38,942 nt of DNA from Lachnospiraceae bacterium (GTDB lineage Bacteria; Bacillota; Clostridia; Lachnospirales; Bianqueaceae), in the NCBI GenBank assembly GCA_021442595.1, contig JABUST010000071.1:1-38942 (forward strand), read 5' to 3'. Below the pieces are notes generated by a model, which was given only the letters and a program-made list of their open reading frames with translations, ran no database searches and was not told the DNA's origin. Every line of letters begins with the position of its first letter. The stretch's first letter is position 1. The position numbers were made by a program, and so were the translations under genes. Of this stretch, positions 28,406 through 37,487 are shown in pieces.

Positions 28406-30095
28406 TTCCTGGAACCGTAAGGATAAAAGACCTGAGGACACAGTTAAGACTATTGTAGAATTGCTCGAAAAACATGGAATCAAGACGAAAGTAGTCAATG
28501 AGAATAACTATAAGGATTTGTGGTATTCCTGCAGAGTAGAGATTGAAGGACTCCCTTCTGTTGGAGCGAACGGAAAAGGAGTAACCAGAGAGTACGCATT
28601 AGCCAGTGCATATGGAGAGTTTGTGGAGAGATATCAATCCGGTTTTATGATTGATAAGCTATTTCGGTGTAAATTAAAAGCCAAAAGACCAAGCTCACAT
28701 AAGTTCTCGATAGAAGACATCCTGTTTTTCTTTCCTAATGTGTTCGTAAATGCATCTCAGGAAGAGATATTGGCATATTTTAAGGCAGAAACGGATGAAT
28801 ACATGTTTTTGTCTGACAAAGGGACCAACCGTAGGATATTGCCACGCAGATTGGTGGATATTTTGTGTGGTTCTAATGGATTGGCAGCCGGAAATACTAC
28901 AGAAGAGGCTGCTGTTCAGGGTACTGCTGAATTATTGGAGAGACATGTGCTCAGACAAATCTATAGCAGTTCGGGGGGATTATTTCCGGTATTAAGGAAA
29001 AAAAGCCTGCAAAATTTGAAATCATATAAGTTGATAGAAGCTATTGAACAAAAAGGATATCATGTGTTTGTTAGAGATTGCACTCTTGGAAATAATGTCC
29101 CTGTTTTAGGAGTGTTGATTTTTGATGCGTCCTACACCAAATATTATTTTAAATTGGGTGCGGAAATAGATGCGGATATATCCATTCAACGTAGTATCAC
29201 GGAAGTGTTTCAGGGATTGGATTTTAATTATTCCTTCAGATTTAAAATGCGGTCTTTATTTAAGGGAGAGGATGCGGAGGATATATTAGTTGGATGTAAG
29301 CCAGAGAAAGAATATGTTCGATCTCTGATTGACGGAAGCGGACTGTTGCCCAGGTCATTTCTTTTTGAAACGGAGGAGATAGACTCGCTACCATCGGTTT
29401 TTAAAATGGAGATAACTACCAATAAAGAGGCATTGAAAGAAATGAGTATGATGGTAGAACATTCTTTCGGAGAGCTATATTATGCAAAACTGAACACGAC
29501 AGATTTTCCGACGGTTAGAGTTCTTATTCCCGGGATTTCCGATGTCTTTTATACTGCAGGAGATGACGTTTTAAAGCTATTAAAAACCAATGGCGATATA
29601 GTGGAAATGTTTCAGAACCAGGAAGTTAATCATCCCAAAATGCTGGAATTATTGGACATAACAAAGCAATATATGAGTAATTCTTATTCACATGAGTTAA
29701 GAAATATAGTTGGAATAGTTTTAGACGATGAATTTTGGGGAAATGCAGTTCAAAGTTTCTGGCTGTTTTATGCTTTTTTGTCTATGCACCTTGGAGACAG
29801 AGCGCGCGTAAACCATGCTTTGACGGAATTGAATTCACAGAACCTTTTTGAGGAGAAGGATTTTGCTGAGATTTCAATTTTAATTAATGGTATTTTGCAA
29901 GGGAAAAGTCGAGAGGAGTGTCTGCATGTGATAGACAAGATTCTTTGCAGACCATCAAAATGGGAGAAGCTGATTTTTTATATAAAGGATAATGGCTTCG
30001 AAGGGATAGGTGGCGCTTGCAGCTCCTGTATTCTTCAGAAAATATGTTTAGTTGACAGATGGAAAAAACGTTCGCCAGAAAAGGAGGTCAAATGA
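28395..30095 (+). CDS. YcaO domain protein
   Basis: GVTREYALASAYGEFVERYQSG; SNGLAAGNTTEEAAVQGTAELLERHVLR; SITEVFQGLDF, all characteristic YcaO ATP-binding segments; C-terminal CSSCILQKIC. Confidence 0.92.
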   Translation: MNVDSWNRKDKRPEDTVKTIVELLEKHGIKTKVVNENNYKDLWYSCRVEIEGLPSVGANGKGVTREYALASAYGEFVERYQSGFMIDKLFRCKLKAKRPSSHKFSIEDILFFFPNVFVNASQEEILAYFKAETDEYMFLSDKGTNRRILPRRLVDILCGSNGLAAGNTTEEAAVQGTAELLERHVLRQIYSSSGGLFPVLRKKSLQNLKSYKLIEAIEQKGYHVFVRDCTLGNNVPVLGVLIFDASYTKYYFKLGAEIDADISIQRSITEVFQGLDFNYSFRFKMRSLFKGEDAEDILVGCKPEKEYVRSLIDGSGLLPRSFLFETEEIDSLPSVFKMEITTNKEALKEMSMMVEHSFGELYYAKLNTTDFPTVRVLIPGISDVFYTAGDDVLKLLKTNGDIVEMFQNQEVNHPKMLELLDITKQYMSNSYSHELRNIVGIVLDDEFWGNAVQSFWLFYAFLSMHLGDRARVNHALTELNSQNLFEEKDFAEISILINGILQGKSREECLHVIDKILCRPSKWEKLIFYIKDNGFEGIGGACSSCILQKICLVDRWKKRSPEKEVK

Positions 30096-31891
30096 TGAAG
30101 CCTATAAAAGGGTATTTTGCTCAACTAAAGAGGTTGCTGATGTTGATTAAAAAGAAGCAGCCCGGATTTATGGTGTCAGGAACGCTTTATGCACTGTTTA
30201 CAGGGATAACAGCCTTCCTATCTGTAAGAGGAGCGGGAATCGTTTTGGACTACTTACAAAATCAAAATGGCAATAACCCGTTTCCGATGTGGGTTCTGAT
30301 ATGCTGGGCAATTGGTGTATGTAACATTGCCTTTTGGGGATCCAAATATGAGAGTAGGATATTTGGGTTGTTTTTAAAATTTGTTGAAGATGTATCCAGA
30401 ACCAGTATGAGAATTAAGTACGCTTTGACCATGGATTCGGATACATTAAGCCTGGCTAATAAAGCCCAGACCGCTGTTTGCGGGACAGGAATAGGAATCC
30501 ACAAAACGTTAACAGGGTTATCTGAGATTGTTCAGAATTTGATGGGATGCATTCTGACGGGTACAATATTAGGAGAATGTGGTCTTTTGTTACCCTGTTT
30601 TTGCTTTTTTATGATTCTTGTTGTAGGTTACGGAAACAGAAAAATTGCAGAAATAACGGTGCGATATAAGGAAAAATCCAGCGAGAATCAGCGAAAGAAA
30701 TACAGAATGCACATGATTATGTCAGATTTTTCCTATGGAAAAGATGTGAGACTTTTAGATTGCGCTCCATGGCTGATGAGAAAACAGTTAAAAATCAATG
30801 AGGAAGGGATTGCGCTTAAGATTGCTGAGAATAAGGAAAAAATTGGTTATCAGATTTTGGTTGTAGCATTGATTTTTCTTCGGGAAGCAGTGGCGTTATT
30901 GGCTTTTATCATTCTATGGATTAACGGGAGGATATCAGCGGGGCAATTTGTTGCGCTTTTATTGGGCTTGAGAGCTTTTTCTGTCTATGGAGAAGGATTG
31001 TTAAAAGCAATAAATGATGTGGCTGCTGAGCAGGAATATGTGAAAAGCTATTTTGATTATGTTTCTTTGGCGGATGAAGAAACGGAAAGGACCCCAAGGG
31101 AATATAGCACACCCAAAATCGAGTTTAAAAATGTTACTTTTCGTTACCCGGGAACAAGTGAAAATGTGCTTGCTAATTTTTCTATGGTTATCCATCCCGG
31201 TGAAAAAATAGCCTTGGTGGGTTTAAACGGAGCAGGGAAAACTACGATTGTTTCCTTATTATGCAGATTTTTTGATCCTGACGAGGGTGAGATTCTTATT
31301 GACGATGTGCCTGTTTCAAATGGTTCTTTTGCAGAACATATGGATAGAATTGCGTCTGTTTTCCAGGATTCTGACCTATTTGCCTTTTCTCTTTGGAGCA
31401 ATATTACAATGAAGGAAGAAAAAGATCATTCTCCGGAAGAAGAAGAGAAGGTCAAAGCTATCTTGAGACAACTTAAGCTTACTGACAAGATCAGCGAAGA
31501 TGAAAATCTGGTTTTAAGACAGGTAACAAAACGCTTTGATGAGCACGGTTTCAATTTCTCCGGGGGAGAAAAATGTAAATTAGCATTGGCAAGGGCAATT
31601 TATAAAAATGCGGGAATCGTCTTGCTGGATGAACCGACGGCGGCACTGGACCCCATTGCAGAGGGAGAACTCTACAGTCTGTTTGATGAACTATGCTGCG
31701 GAAAAACGATGGTTTATATTTCACACAGAATGGCCAGTACAAAATTCTGTGACAGAATTCTATACCTGGAGCAAGGCAGAGTGATTGAGGAGGGCAGCTT
31801 TGGTTCCTTGATGGAATTGCATGGTAGGTTTAGTAATTTATACGAAACACAAAGCAAGTATTACCAGGAGGAACTTGCATATGAAAAATAA
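30092..31891 (+). CDS. ABC transporter, fused TM and ATPase (half-exporter 1)
   Basis: Walker A GLNGAGKTT, signature FSGGEKCKLALARA, Walker B IVLLDEPTAALD, H-loop ISHRM; ATGA overlap with the YcaO stop. Confidence 0.93.
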   Translation: MMKPIKGYFAQLKRLLMLIKKKQPGFMVSGTLYALFTGITAFLSVRGAGIVLDYLQNQNGNNPFPMWVLICWAIGVCNIAFWGSKYESRIFGLFLKFVEDVSRTSMRIKYALTMDSDTLSLANKAQTAVCGTGIGIHKTLTGLSEIVQNLMGCILTGTILGECGLLLPCFCFFMILVVGYGNRKIAEITVRYKEKSSENQRKKYRMHMIMSDFSYGKDVRLLDCAPWLMRKQLKINEEGIALKIAENKEKIGYQILVVALIFLREAVALLAFIILWINGRISAGQFVALLLGLRAFSVYGEGLLKAINDVAAEQEYVKSYFDYVSLADEETERTPREYSTPKIEFKNVTFRYPGTSENVLANFSMVIHPGEKIALVGLNGAGKTTIVSLLCRFFDPDEGEILIDDVPVSNGSFAEHMDRIASVFQDSDLFAFSLWSNITMKEEKDHSPEEEEKVKAILRQLKLTDKISEDENLVLRQVTKRFDEHGFNFSGGEKCKLALARAIYKNAGIVLLDEPTAALDPIAEGELYSLFDELCCGKTMVYISHRMASTKFCDRILYLEQGRVIEEGSFGSLMELHGRFSNLYETQSKYYQEELAYEK

Positions 31892-33641
31892 CACAACGCT
31901 TCAGCTGCTTAAGTTATGTAATAGAGCAAACCCGCGTTTTATTTTCACGGTTGCGTTTAAATCGGTTCTGGAGGCAGGAATCATTCTGATATGGACTTAT
32001 CTTCCATCAAGAATGGTTGATAGTTTTATTCGCAAGGATATACAGTCTATTGTTTTAATGGGAATTATAATGACATTAGGAACGGCAGTCCTGAGGGTTT
32101 TAGGTGAGTTTCTGAAGAATAGGATTGATCTTATGAACAAGGAGATCAAAAATCATATGGATCTTCAGCTTGATCAGAAGATTATGGACATCCACTTTGA
32201 AATGGCTGAAACACCGGCTATTATGGATCTGAAGGAAAAAGCGGTATGGACGTTTGAAAACTATGGCGGGGTTGCATACTTTGTGGAGTATATCATTTCT
32301 GCCATAACATCATTCTGTCTTGTTTCCGGTTTTTATGTAATTCTGTTTTCCACTGCAAATCCCATAATCTCTGCGATGGAAATCATATATGGGTTGACCG
32401 TTATCGGTGCAGGTGTTCTGTGGAGAAAAACGGGAGTGTTCTACTGGGACCGAGTGTCTTCTCTTAATAGAAGATTTTTATATTTGACCTGGGAAATAGC
32501 TCATAACTATAAGGTTGGTAAGGATATCCGTGTTTATTCCGCTGAAAATATGATTGGGGAACAGTTGGATAAAATGGCAGATTCATGGGATAAGGAGGAA
32601 AAGAAATATGTGTATACGCGAAAACATTCTGAGGGAGTGCTGCTATTGCTCCACATTGTGCTGTTGGGTACATCAGTTTTCTTGTTAATGAAAGGAAGGG
32701 CTCCTTTTAGTGTTTGCACATTGTGTGTAATGCTGATTACACAAATTTCAGACCAGCTGAAGCTTATGGTCAGGAATATATCCGATGTTATGCAGATGAG
32801 TTCTTATGGGCAGTATTTGCTTGATTTTCTCAACCTTGATAAAGGTTCGGATAGGAGTGAGAAGGATTCTTTGCTTAGTTGTGATGCAGACAAAGCTTAT
32901 ACTCTTACAGTAGATAATGTTTCTTTCAGGTACCCCGGAGAAGAAAAATATGCAATCAGCGATATCAGCTTTGAAATAAAAAAGGGAGAGACAGTGGCCT
33001 TTGTCGGGAAAAACGGATCCGGAAAGTCAACGGTTGTCAAGCTGATTTGCCGGCTCTATAGACCTACAAGCGGGAGAATACTGTTTAACGGGGTAGATAT
33101 AGAAAAGTATTCGGTAAGTGATTATCGGAAAATTCTCGGGGTATTATTCCAGGATTTTCAGCTTTTCCCGGCGACCATAAGAGAAAATGTTGTACTTGGT
33201 CGGGAAGAGAATGAAACGTTGCTGCGGTTCATATATGAAACATACGGAATTGACGGAATTATATCCAAAACCTCATTAGGAGATAAGACTAATTTAGATG
33301 TTTCTTTTGACGAAAACGGAGTTGAGTTGTCGGGAGGACAGAAACAGGATATAGCCGTGGGACGATGCTATTACAAAAAACCGGCAATGGTTATTCTGGA
33401 TGAGCCCAGCTCGAACCTGGATGCCATAGCGGAAGAAAAGCTGTATAATCACATTTTGGAAAATAACGGAAAGCAGGGAACAATCTTTGTGTCACACAGA
33501 CTGTCCGGCTGCAAGCTGTGTGACAGAATTCTGGTATTCGACAAAGGACTTATTAAAGAGACAGGGAGTCACAACGAGTTAATGAGTCTGGACGGAATAT
33601 ATGCTGCTCTGTACAGGGAGCAGATGAAGCTGTATGCGTAA
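31881..33641 (+). CDS. ABC transporter, fused TM and ATPase (half-exporter 2)
   Basis: Walker A GKNGSGKST, signature LSGGQKQDIAVGR, Walker B MVILDEPSSNLD, H-loop VSHRL; overlaps the previous stop; RBS ccaggaggaac. Confidence 0.93.
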   Translation: MKNNTTLQLLKLCNRANPRFIFTVAFKSVLEAGIILIWTYLPSRMVDSFIRKDIQSIVLMGIIMTLGTAVLRVLGEFLKNRIDLMNKEIKNHMDLQLDQKIMDIHFEMAETPAIMDLKEKAVWTFENYGGVAYFVEYIISAITSFCLVSGFYVILFSTANPIISAMEIIYGLTVIGAGVLWRKTGVFYWDRVSSLNRRFLYLTWEIAHNYKVGKDIRVYSAENMIGEQLDKMADSWDKEEKKYVYTRKHSEGVLLLLHIVLLGTSVFLLMKGRAPFSVCTLCVMLITQISDQLKLMVRNISDVMQMSSYGQYLLDFLNLDKGSDRSEKDSLLSCDADKAYTLTVDNVSFRYPGEEKYAISDISFEIKKGETVAFVGKNGSGKSTVVKLICRLYRPTSGRILFNGVDIEKYSVSDYRKILGVLFQDFQLFPATIRENVVLGREENETLLRFIYETYGIDGIISKTSLGDKTNLDVSFDENGVELSGGQKQDIAVGRCYYKKPAMVILDEPSSNLDAIAEEKLYNHILENNGKQGTIFVSHRLSGCKLCDRILVFDKGLIKETGSHNELMSLDGIYAALYREQMKLYA

Positions 33642-33659
33642 TTATATATACCAAAAATC

Positions 33660-33722
33660 CGGGGAGGATTCCCCGCAGAATCCTTGCATTTTTGACTTTG
33701 AGCATATAAAATATCAAGGATT
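33660..33722. repeat. Inverted repeats at the right edge of the AT-rich island
   Basis: CGGGGA-ggat-TCCCCG hairpin, then AATCCTTG (33679-33686) and CAAGGATT (33715-33722), 8-bp perfect inverted repeat. Confidence 0.65.
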
Positions 33723-33842
33723 GCAAAATTAAGTGATTTCCTTTTGGTTGCCATGATGCCGGAAGGAGATCTCATTGATAGCACTATCTCGGCCCAAGCC
33801 GGGGAAGCGGGGGAGAACTCGCAACAGAAAGAAGGAAAAACA

Positions 33843-34844
33843 ATGGCAAAAGAAATCAAGACCATCGGTGTACTTACCTCCGGCGGTGATGCTCAGGGAA
33901 TGAATGCGGCTATCCGTGCCGTTACCAGATGTGCGTTGAATAAGGGCATCAAGGTAAAGGGCATTGTTCGAGGCTACAGCGGTCTGCTGGACAATGATAT
34001 TATTGATATGGATGCTGTTACTGTAGGCAACATCATTCATAAGGGAGGAACCATGCTGTATACCGCCCGCTGTCCCGAGTTTATCGATCCTGATCCGGCA
34101 AAGGCGGAAGCCGCCATCAAGCGGGCCGCTAACATTGCCAAAGCTCACGGTATCGACGGTCTTGTGGTCATCGGCGGCGACGGATCCTGGAAAGGTGCCC
34201 AGAAGATTTCCAAGCATGGAATCAATGTGGTCGGACTCCCGGGAACCATTGATCTGGACATTGCCTGCACGGATTATACCATCGGATTTGACAGCGCAGT
34301 TTCCATTGCTCTGGAAGCCATTGTGCGTCTGAGGGACACCTCCAATTCCCATGAACGCTGCTCCGTCATTGAAGTAATGGGTCGCCACTGCGGTGAAATC
34401 GCCATCTGGGCAGGTCTGACGGGAGGCGCTGATGCCATCCTGATCCCCGAAAAGCCTGAAACCGCTGACTTTGATAACATCGTCCGCATCATTATGGAGA
34501 ACCGCGCCCGCGGAAAGAAGGATAACATCATCGTGGTATCTGAAGGTGTGGGCGGCAGCGTGGAGCTGGCCAAGCGCATTCAAAATGAGATCGGTATTGA
34601 AGCAAGAGCCACCATTCTGGGTCACGTTCAGCGCGGCGGTATGCCTACTGCAACGGATGTTAAGCACGCTTCCATGATGGGAACCTATGCTGTGGATCTT
34701 CTGGCTTCCGGTGCTAATAACCGTGTGGTGGCCTACAAGAACGGTCAATATGTAGACTACGACATTGATGAAGCCCTGGCCATGAAGAGACCTCCGTCCT
34801 TCGACATGGTGGAGTGCAACAGGAGCATTTCTACCTACAGATAA
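33843..34844 (+). CDS. pfkA: 6-phosphofructokinase
   Basis: MAKEIKTIGVLTSGGDAQGMNAAIRAV; VIGGDGSWKGA; GLPGTIDLDIACTDYTIGFDSAV; EVMGRHCGEIA. Confidence 0.93.
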   Translation: MAKEIKTIGVLTSGGDAQGMNAAIRAVTRCALNKGIKVKGIVRGYSGLLDNDIIDMDAVTVGNIIHKGGTMLYTARCPEFIDPDPAKAEAAIKRAANIAKAHGIDGLVVIGGDGSWKGAQKISKHGINVVGLPGTIDLDIACTDYTIGFDSAVSIALEAIVRLRDTSNSHERCSVIEVMGRHCGEIAIWAGLTGGADAILIPEKPETADFDNIVRIIMENRARGKKDNIIVVSEGVGGSVELAKRIQNEIGIEARATILGHVQRGGMPTATDVKHASMMGTYAVDLLASGANNRVVAYKNGQYVDYDIDEALAMKRPPSFDMVECNRSISTYR

Positions 34845-34872
34845 AACGCAACAGGAGTTATATAAGTTTTTC

Positions 34873-34906
34873 GGAGCAGCCGGATTGTCGGCTGCTCCTG
34901 TTTTTT
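34873..34906 (+). terminator. Rho-independent terminator after pfkA
   Basis: GGAGCAGCCG-gattgt-CGGCTGCTCC then tgTTTTTT. Confidence 0.93.
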
Positions 34907-34915
34907 AAAAAAGTG

Positions 34916-34943
34916 TTGAAAACCTCTGGCGATAGGCTATACT
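34916..34943 (+). promoter_or_regulatory. Putative sigma-A promoter for the DUF4838 gene
   Basis: TTGAAA-16 nt-TATACT, about 50 nt upstream of ATG 34992. Confidence 0.55.
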
Positions 34944-34991
34944 GGATATATCAGCAATCATTTCCCTGTGCCGGAAGGCAGGAGGTATATC

Positions 34992-36953
34992 ATGAATTAC
35001 AGAAGGATCCGTATTGTCCGTGTGGGTAACAGTCCCGTCATCGACTTTGCTGCCAAAGAGATGAAAAGGTATCTGCAGCTGGCAGATCCTTCCCTGGCTG
35101 TGGATGAAGTCATTCGCCAGGAGTTTCGCGGAGATGAAAAGACCATTACATTGAAGGTTTGTCCTGCTCTGCCTGCAGCGCTTCAGGTGGAGGATCCCTT
35201 CTGGGATGACGGATATGCCATCAATGTGCAGAATGATTACGGTATGATCCGGGGAACCAATGAACGCAGCGTTCTGCTGGGGGTGTACCGGTTCCTGAAA
35301 GAACTTGGTTTTGGATTTACAAGACCCGGAAAAGAGGGCGAACGCATTCCCGGACAGCTTCCGCTAAATTATGAGATCAAGGTCACCGAAAAGGCAGCTT
35401 ACCGCCACAGAGGTGTGACCATTGAAGGCGCCGACATGTACCAGAACATTGCCGACATGATTGACTTCCTCCCCAAGTGCGGTATGAATGAATATTTCAT
35501 TCAGTTCTGGGTGCCTTCTACTTTCTTTGAGCGCTGGTACTATCACCGGAGCACGGAGCAGCTGCCCAGAGAAGAGATCAGCCGGGAGGAGGTTGCCGGC
35601 TTCGTTGCTTCTCTTGAAGAGGAAATGGCCCGCAGAGGCATCCTCTATCACAAGACCGGCCATGGATGGACCTGTGAGCCCTTTGGCATTGAAGGCACCA
35701 CCTGGGATCATGACCGTGTCTATGAACTGACGGAGGAGGCCCGTTCCTATCTGGCTGAAGTGAAAGGAAAGAGGGAGCTGTGGGGCAACATTCCTCTGAA
35801 CACAAATCTTTGCTACTCAAATCCCATGGTCAGAGAGAAGATCGCTGCTGCCATTGGACAGTATGCGGTGGAGAATCCTCAGATCGATGTGATTCATTTC
35901 TGGCTGGCTGACGGAAACAATAACCACTGTGAATGTGAAAACTGCCGGAAGAAGAGACCCTCTGACTGGTATGCCATGATGCTGAATCAGGTGGATGCAG
36001 AGCTCGCAAAGGTTAACAGCCCGGCAAAGGTAGTATTTCTTATTTATGTTGATCTGCTGTGGGAACCTCAGGAGATCCGTCTGGAAAATCCGGATCGCTT
36101 TATTCTTATGTTTGCGCCTATTACCCGTTTCTACGGAGTGAATTATGCCGACAGCAAGCCCTTTGAAGGTGAGCTGCCGCCCTATGAACGGAATAAGCTG
36201 GAAATGCCCAAGGATCTTTCCCAGAATCTGGCCAGACTGGCCAAATGGCAGGAGCAGTTCAAAGGAGACAGCTTTATCTTTGATTATCATCTGCAGTGGG
36301 CATATCTGGCAGACCCGGGATGTGACCTGGCAGCCAGGAATATGTTTGATGACATGCTCTACTTGAAGAACATGGGTCTGAACGGCAATGTCAGCTGCCA
36401 GGTGCAGCGCTGCTTCTTCCCCAGTGGCCTTGAATTCAGAGCTTTGGCTGATGCCCTGTGGAAGGGAGAAGGAAGCTTTGAGGACATGAAGGCCGCCTAT
36501 TATGCCGAGGCATACGGAGAGAGAGGACAGGCGGTGTCTGATTATCTGACAGCCATTTCCAATCTGTTTACGATTTATCCTTATTACAGGAAAGAAAAAC
36601 CTGCCACCGCGGAGGAAGAGACAGAACATACCCGGCCCTACGGGCTTCCCTATGTGAAAGACATGAATCGCTTGGAGACTGTTCTGAAAGACTTTGCTCC
36701 CGTGATCGAAGAAGGACTTCAGGAGGGTGGTCAGGAGAAGGCTGACTGGACCATGCTGAAGCTGCATCAGGAGTATGTCCGGAAACTGGCGCTGGTTCTG
36801 CAGCTCACAGATGAGGAGAAAACCGAAGAGAGAGATGCAGCCATTGAGGATATGGCTAAGTACATCGGACAGATCGAACTGGATGTACAGAAAGCTCTGG
36901 ACGGAGAGAATGCCGCAAGACTGCTGAGGGGACATTATCAGGGAGCGTTTTAA
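34992..36953 (+). CDS. DUF4838-type protein, probable carbohydrate-active enzyme
   Basis: AAKEMKRYLQ, VLLGVYRFLKELGFGFTRPGKEGERIP, VIHFWLADGNNNHCECENCRKKRPSDWYAMMLNQV; RBS aggaggtatatc. Confidence 0.75.
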   Translation: MNYRRIRIVRVGNSPVIDFAAKEMKRYLQLADPSLAVDEVIRQEFRGDEKTITLKVCPALPAALQVEDPFWDDGYAINVQNDYGMIRGTNERSVLLGVYRFLKELGFGFTRPGKEGERIPGQLPLNYEIKVTEKAAYRHRGVTIEGADMYQNIADMIDFLPKCGMNEYFIQFWVPSTFFERWYYHRSTEQLPREEISREEVAGFVASLEEEMARRGILYHKTGHGWTCEPFGIEGTTWDHDRVYELTEEARSYLAEVKGKRELWGNIPLNTNLCYSNPMVREKIAAAIGQYAVENPQIDVIHFWLADGNNNHCECENCRKKRPSDWYAMMLNQVDAELAKVNSPAKVVFLIYVDLLWEPQEIRLENPDRFILMFAPITRFYGVNYADSKPFEGELPPYERNKLEMPKDLSQNLARLAKWQEQFKGDSFIFDYHLQWAYLADPGCDLAARNMFDDMLYLKNMGLNGNVSCQVQRCFFPSGLEFRALADALWKGEGSFEDMKAAYYAEAYGERGQAVSDYLTAISNLFTIYPYYRKEKPATAEEETEHTRPYGLPYVKDMNRLETVLKDFAPVIEEGLQEGGQEKADWTMLKLHQEYVRKLALVLQLTDEEKTEERDAAIEDMAKYIGQIELDVQKALDGENAARLLRGHYQGAF

Positions 36954-37047
36954 AAAATAATTATTCCGAAAGGCGGGACAGTTGCTTTCAGAGAAAGATA
37001 CTGAAAGTAAATAGGTCTGCAGGTCCGGTGAAACCGGAAAACCACAC

Positions 37048-37076
37048 TTGCAGAATAGGCAAAAGGCTGTTATAAT
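37048..37076 (+). promoter_or_regulatory. Putative sigma-A promoter of the rpsF operon
   Basis: TTGCAG-17 nt-TATAAT. Confidence 0.75.
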
Positions 37077-37169
37077 AGCAATTCGGATTCAATTTGATCC
37101 TTGCTCTCCGAAGTGAAGAGATATCTTCATCCATAAGAGGGCCACTAGACCAAAAGGAGGTAACAAACG

Positions 37170-37457
37170 ATGAACAAGTACGAAGTTGCAGTAGTTCTTT
37201 CTTCTACCCTCACCGACGAGGCACGCCTTGCCGAGCTGGAGATGGTAAAGGGCTACATTGCTAAGTATCAGGGTGTCGTTACGGATGTGGATGAGTGGGG
37301 CAAGCGTAAGCTCGCTTACGAGATCCAGCATCAGAGCGAAGGATACTACTACTTTATCAAAGTAGATGCAGAAGCTTCCATGGCTGTTGAGCTTGAGAAG
37401 GAAATGCGCCTGAGAAACGAAACCGTGCTCCGTTATCTGATTGTCCGTCAGGGCTGA
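37170..37457 (+). CDS. rpsF: 30S ribosomal protein S6
   Basis: MNKYEVAVVLSSTLTDEARLAELE...WGKRKLAYEIQHQSEGYYYFI; operon with ssb and rpsR. Confidence 0.97.
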   Translation: MNKYEVAVVLSSTLTDEARLAELEMVKGYIAKYQGVVTDVDEWGKRKLAYEIQHQSEGYYYFIKVDAEASMAVELEKEMRLRNETVLRYLIVRQG

Positions 37458-37487
37458 TAACAGCGAAGCCGAAAGGGGTTTTGTTTT

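Noticed and set aside
22848-33641. Lanthipeptide or thiopeptide cluster
   Set aside because: No LanB/LanC/LanM or split dehydratase/[4+2] enzyme is visible; the genes are radical SAM, YcaO, ACP-like and S8-P-loop instead.
22848-33722. Integrative mobile element carrying the RiPP operon
   Set aside because: No integrase, transposase, relaxase, tRNA attachment site or flanking direct repeats were seen; homologous recombination is a simpler explanation.
35817-36935. 372-aa minus-strand ORF over the DUF4838 gene
   Set aside because: Antisense shadow; the plus-strand ORF has RBS, promoter and family motifs.
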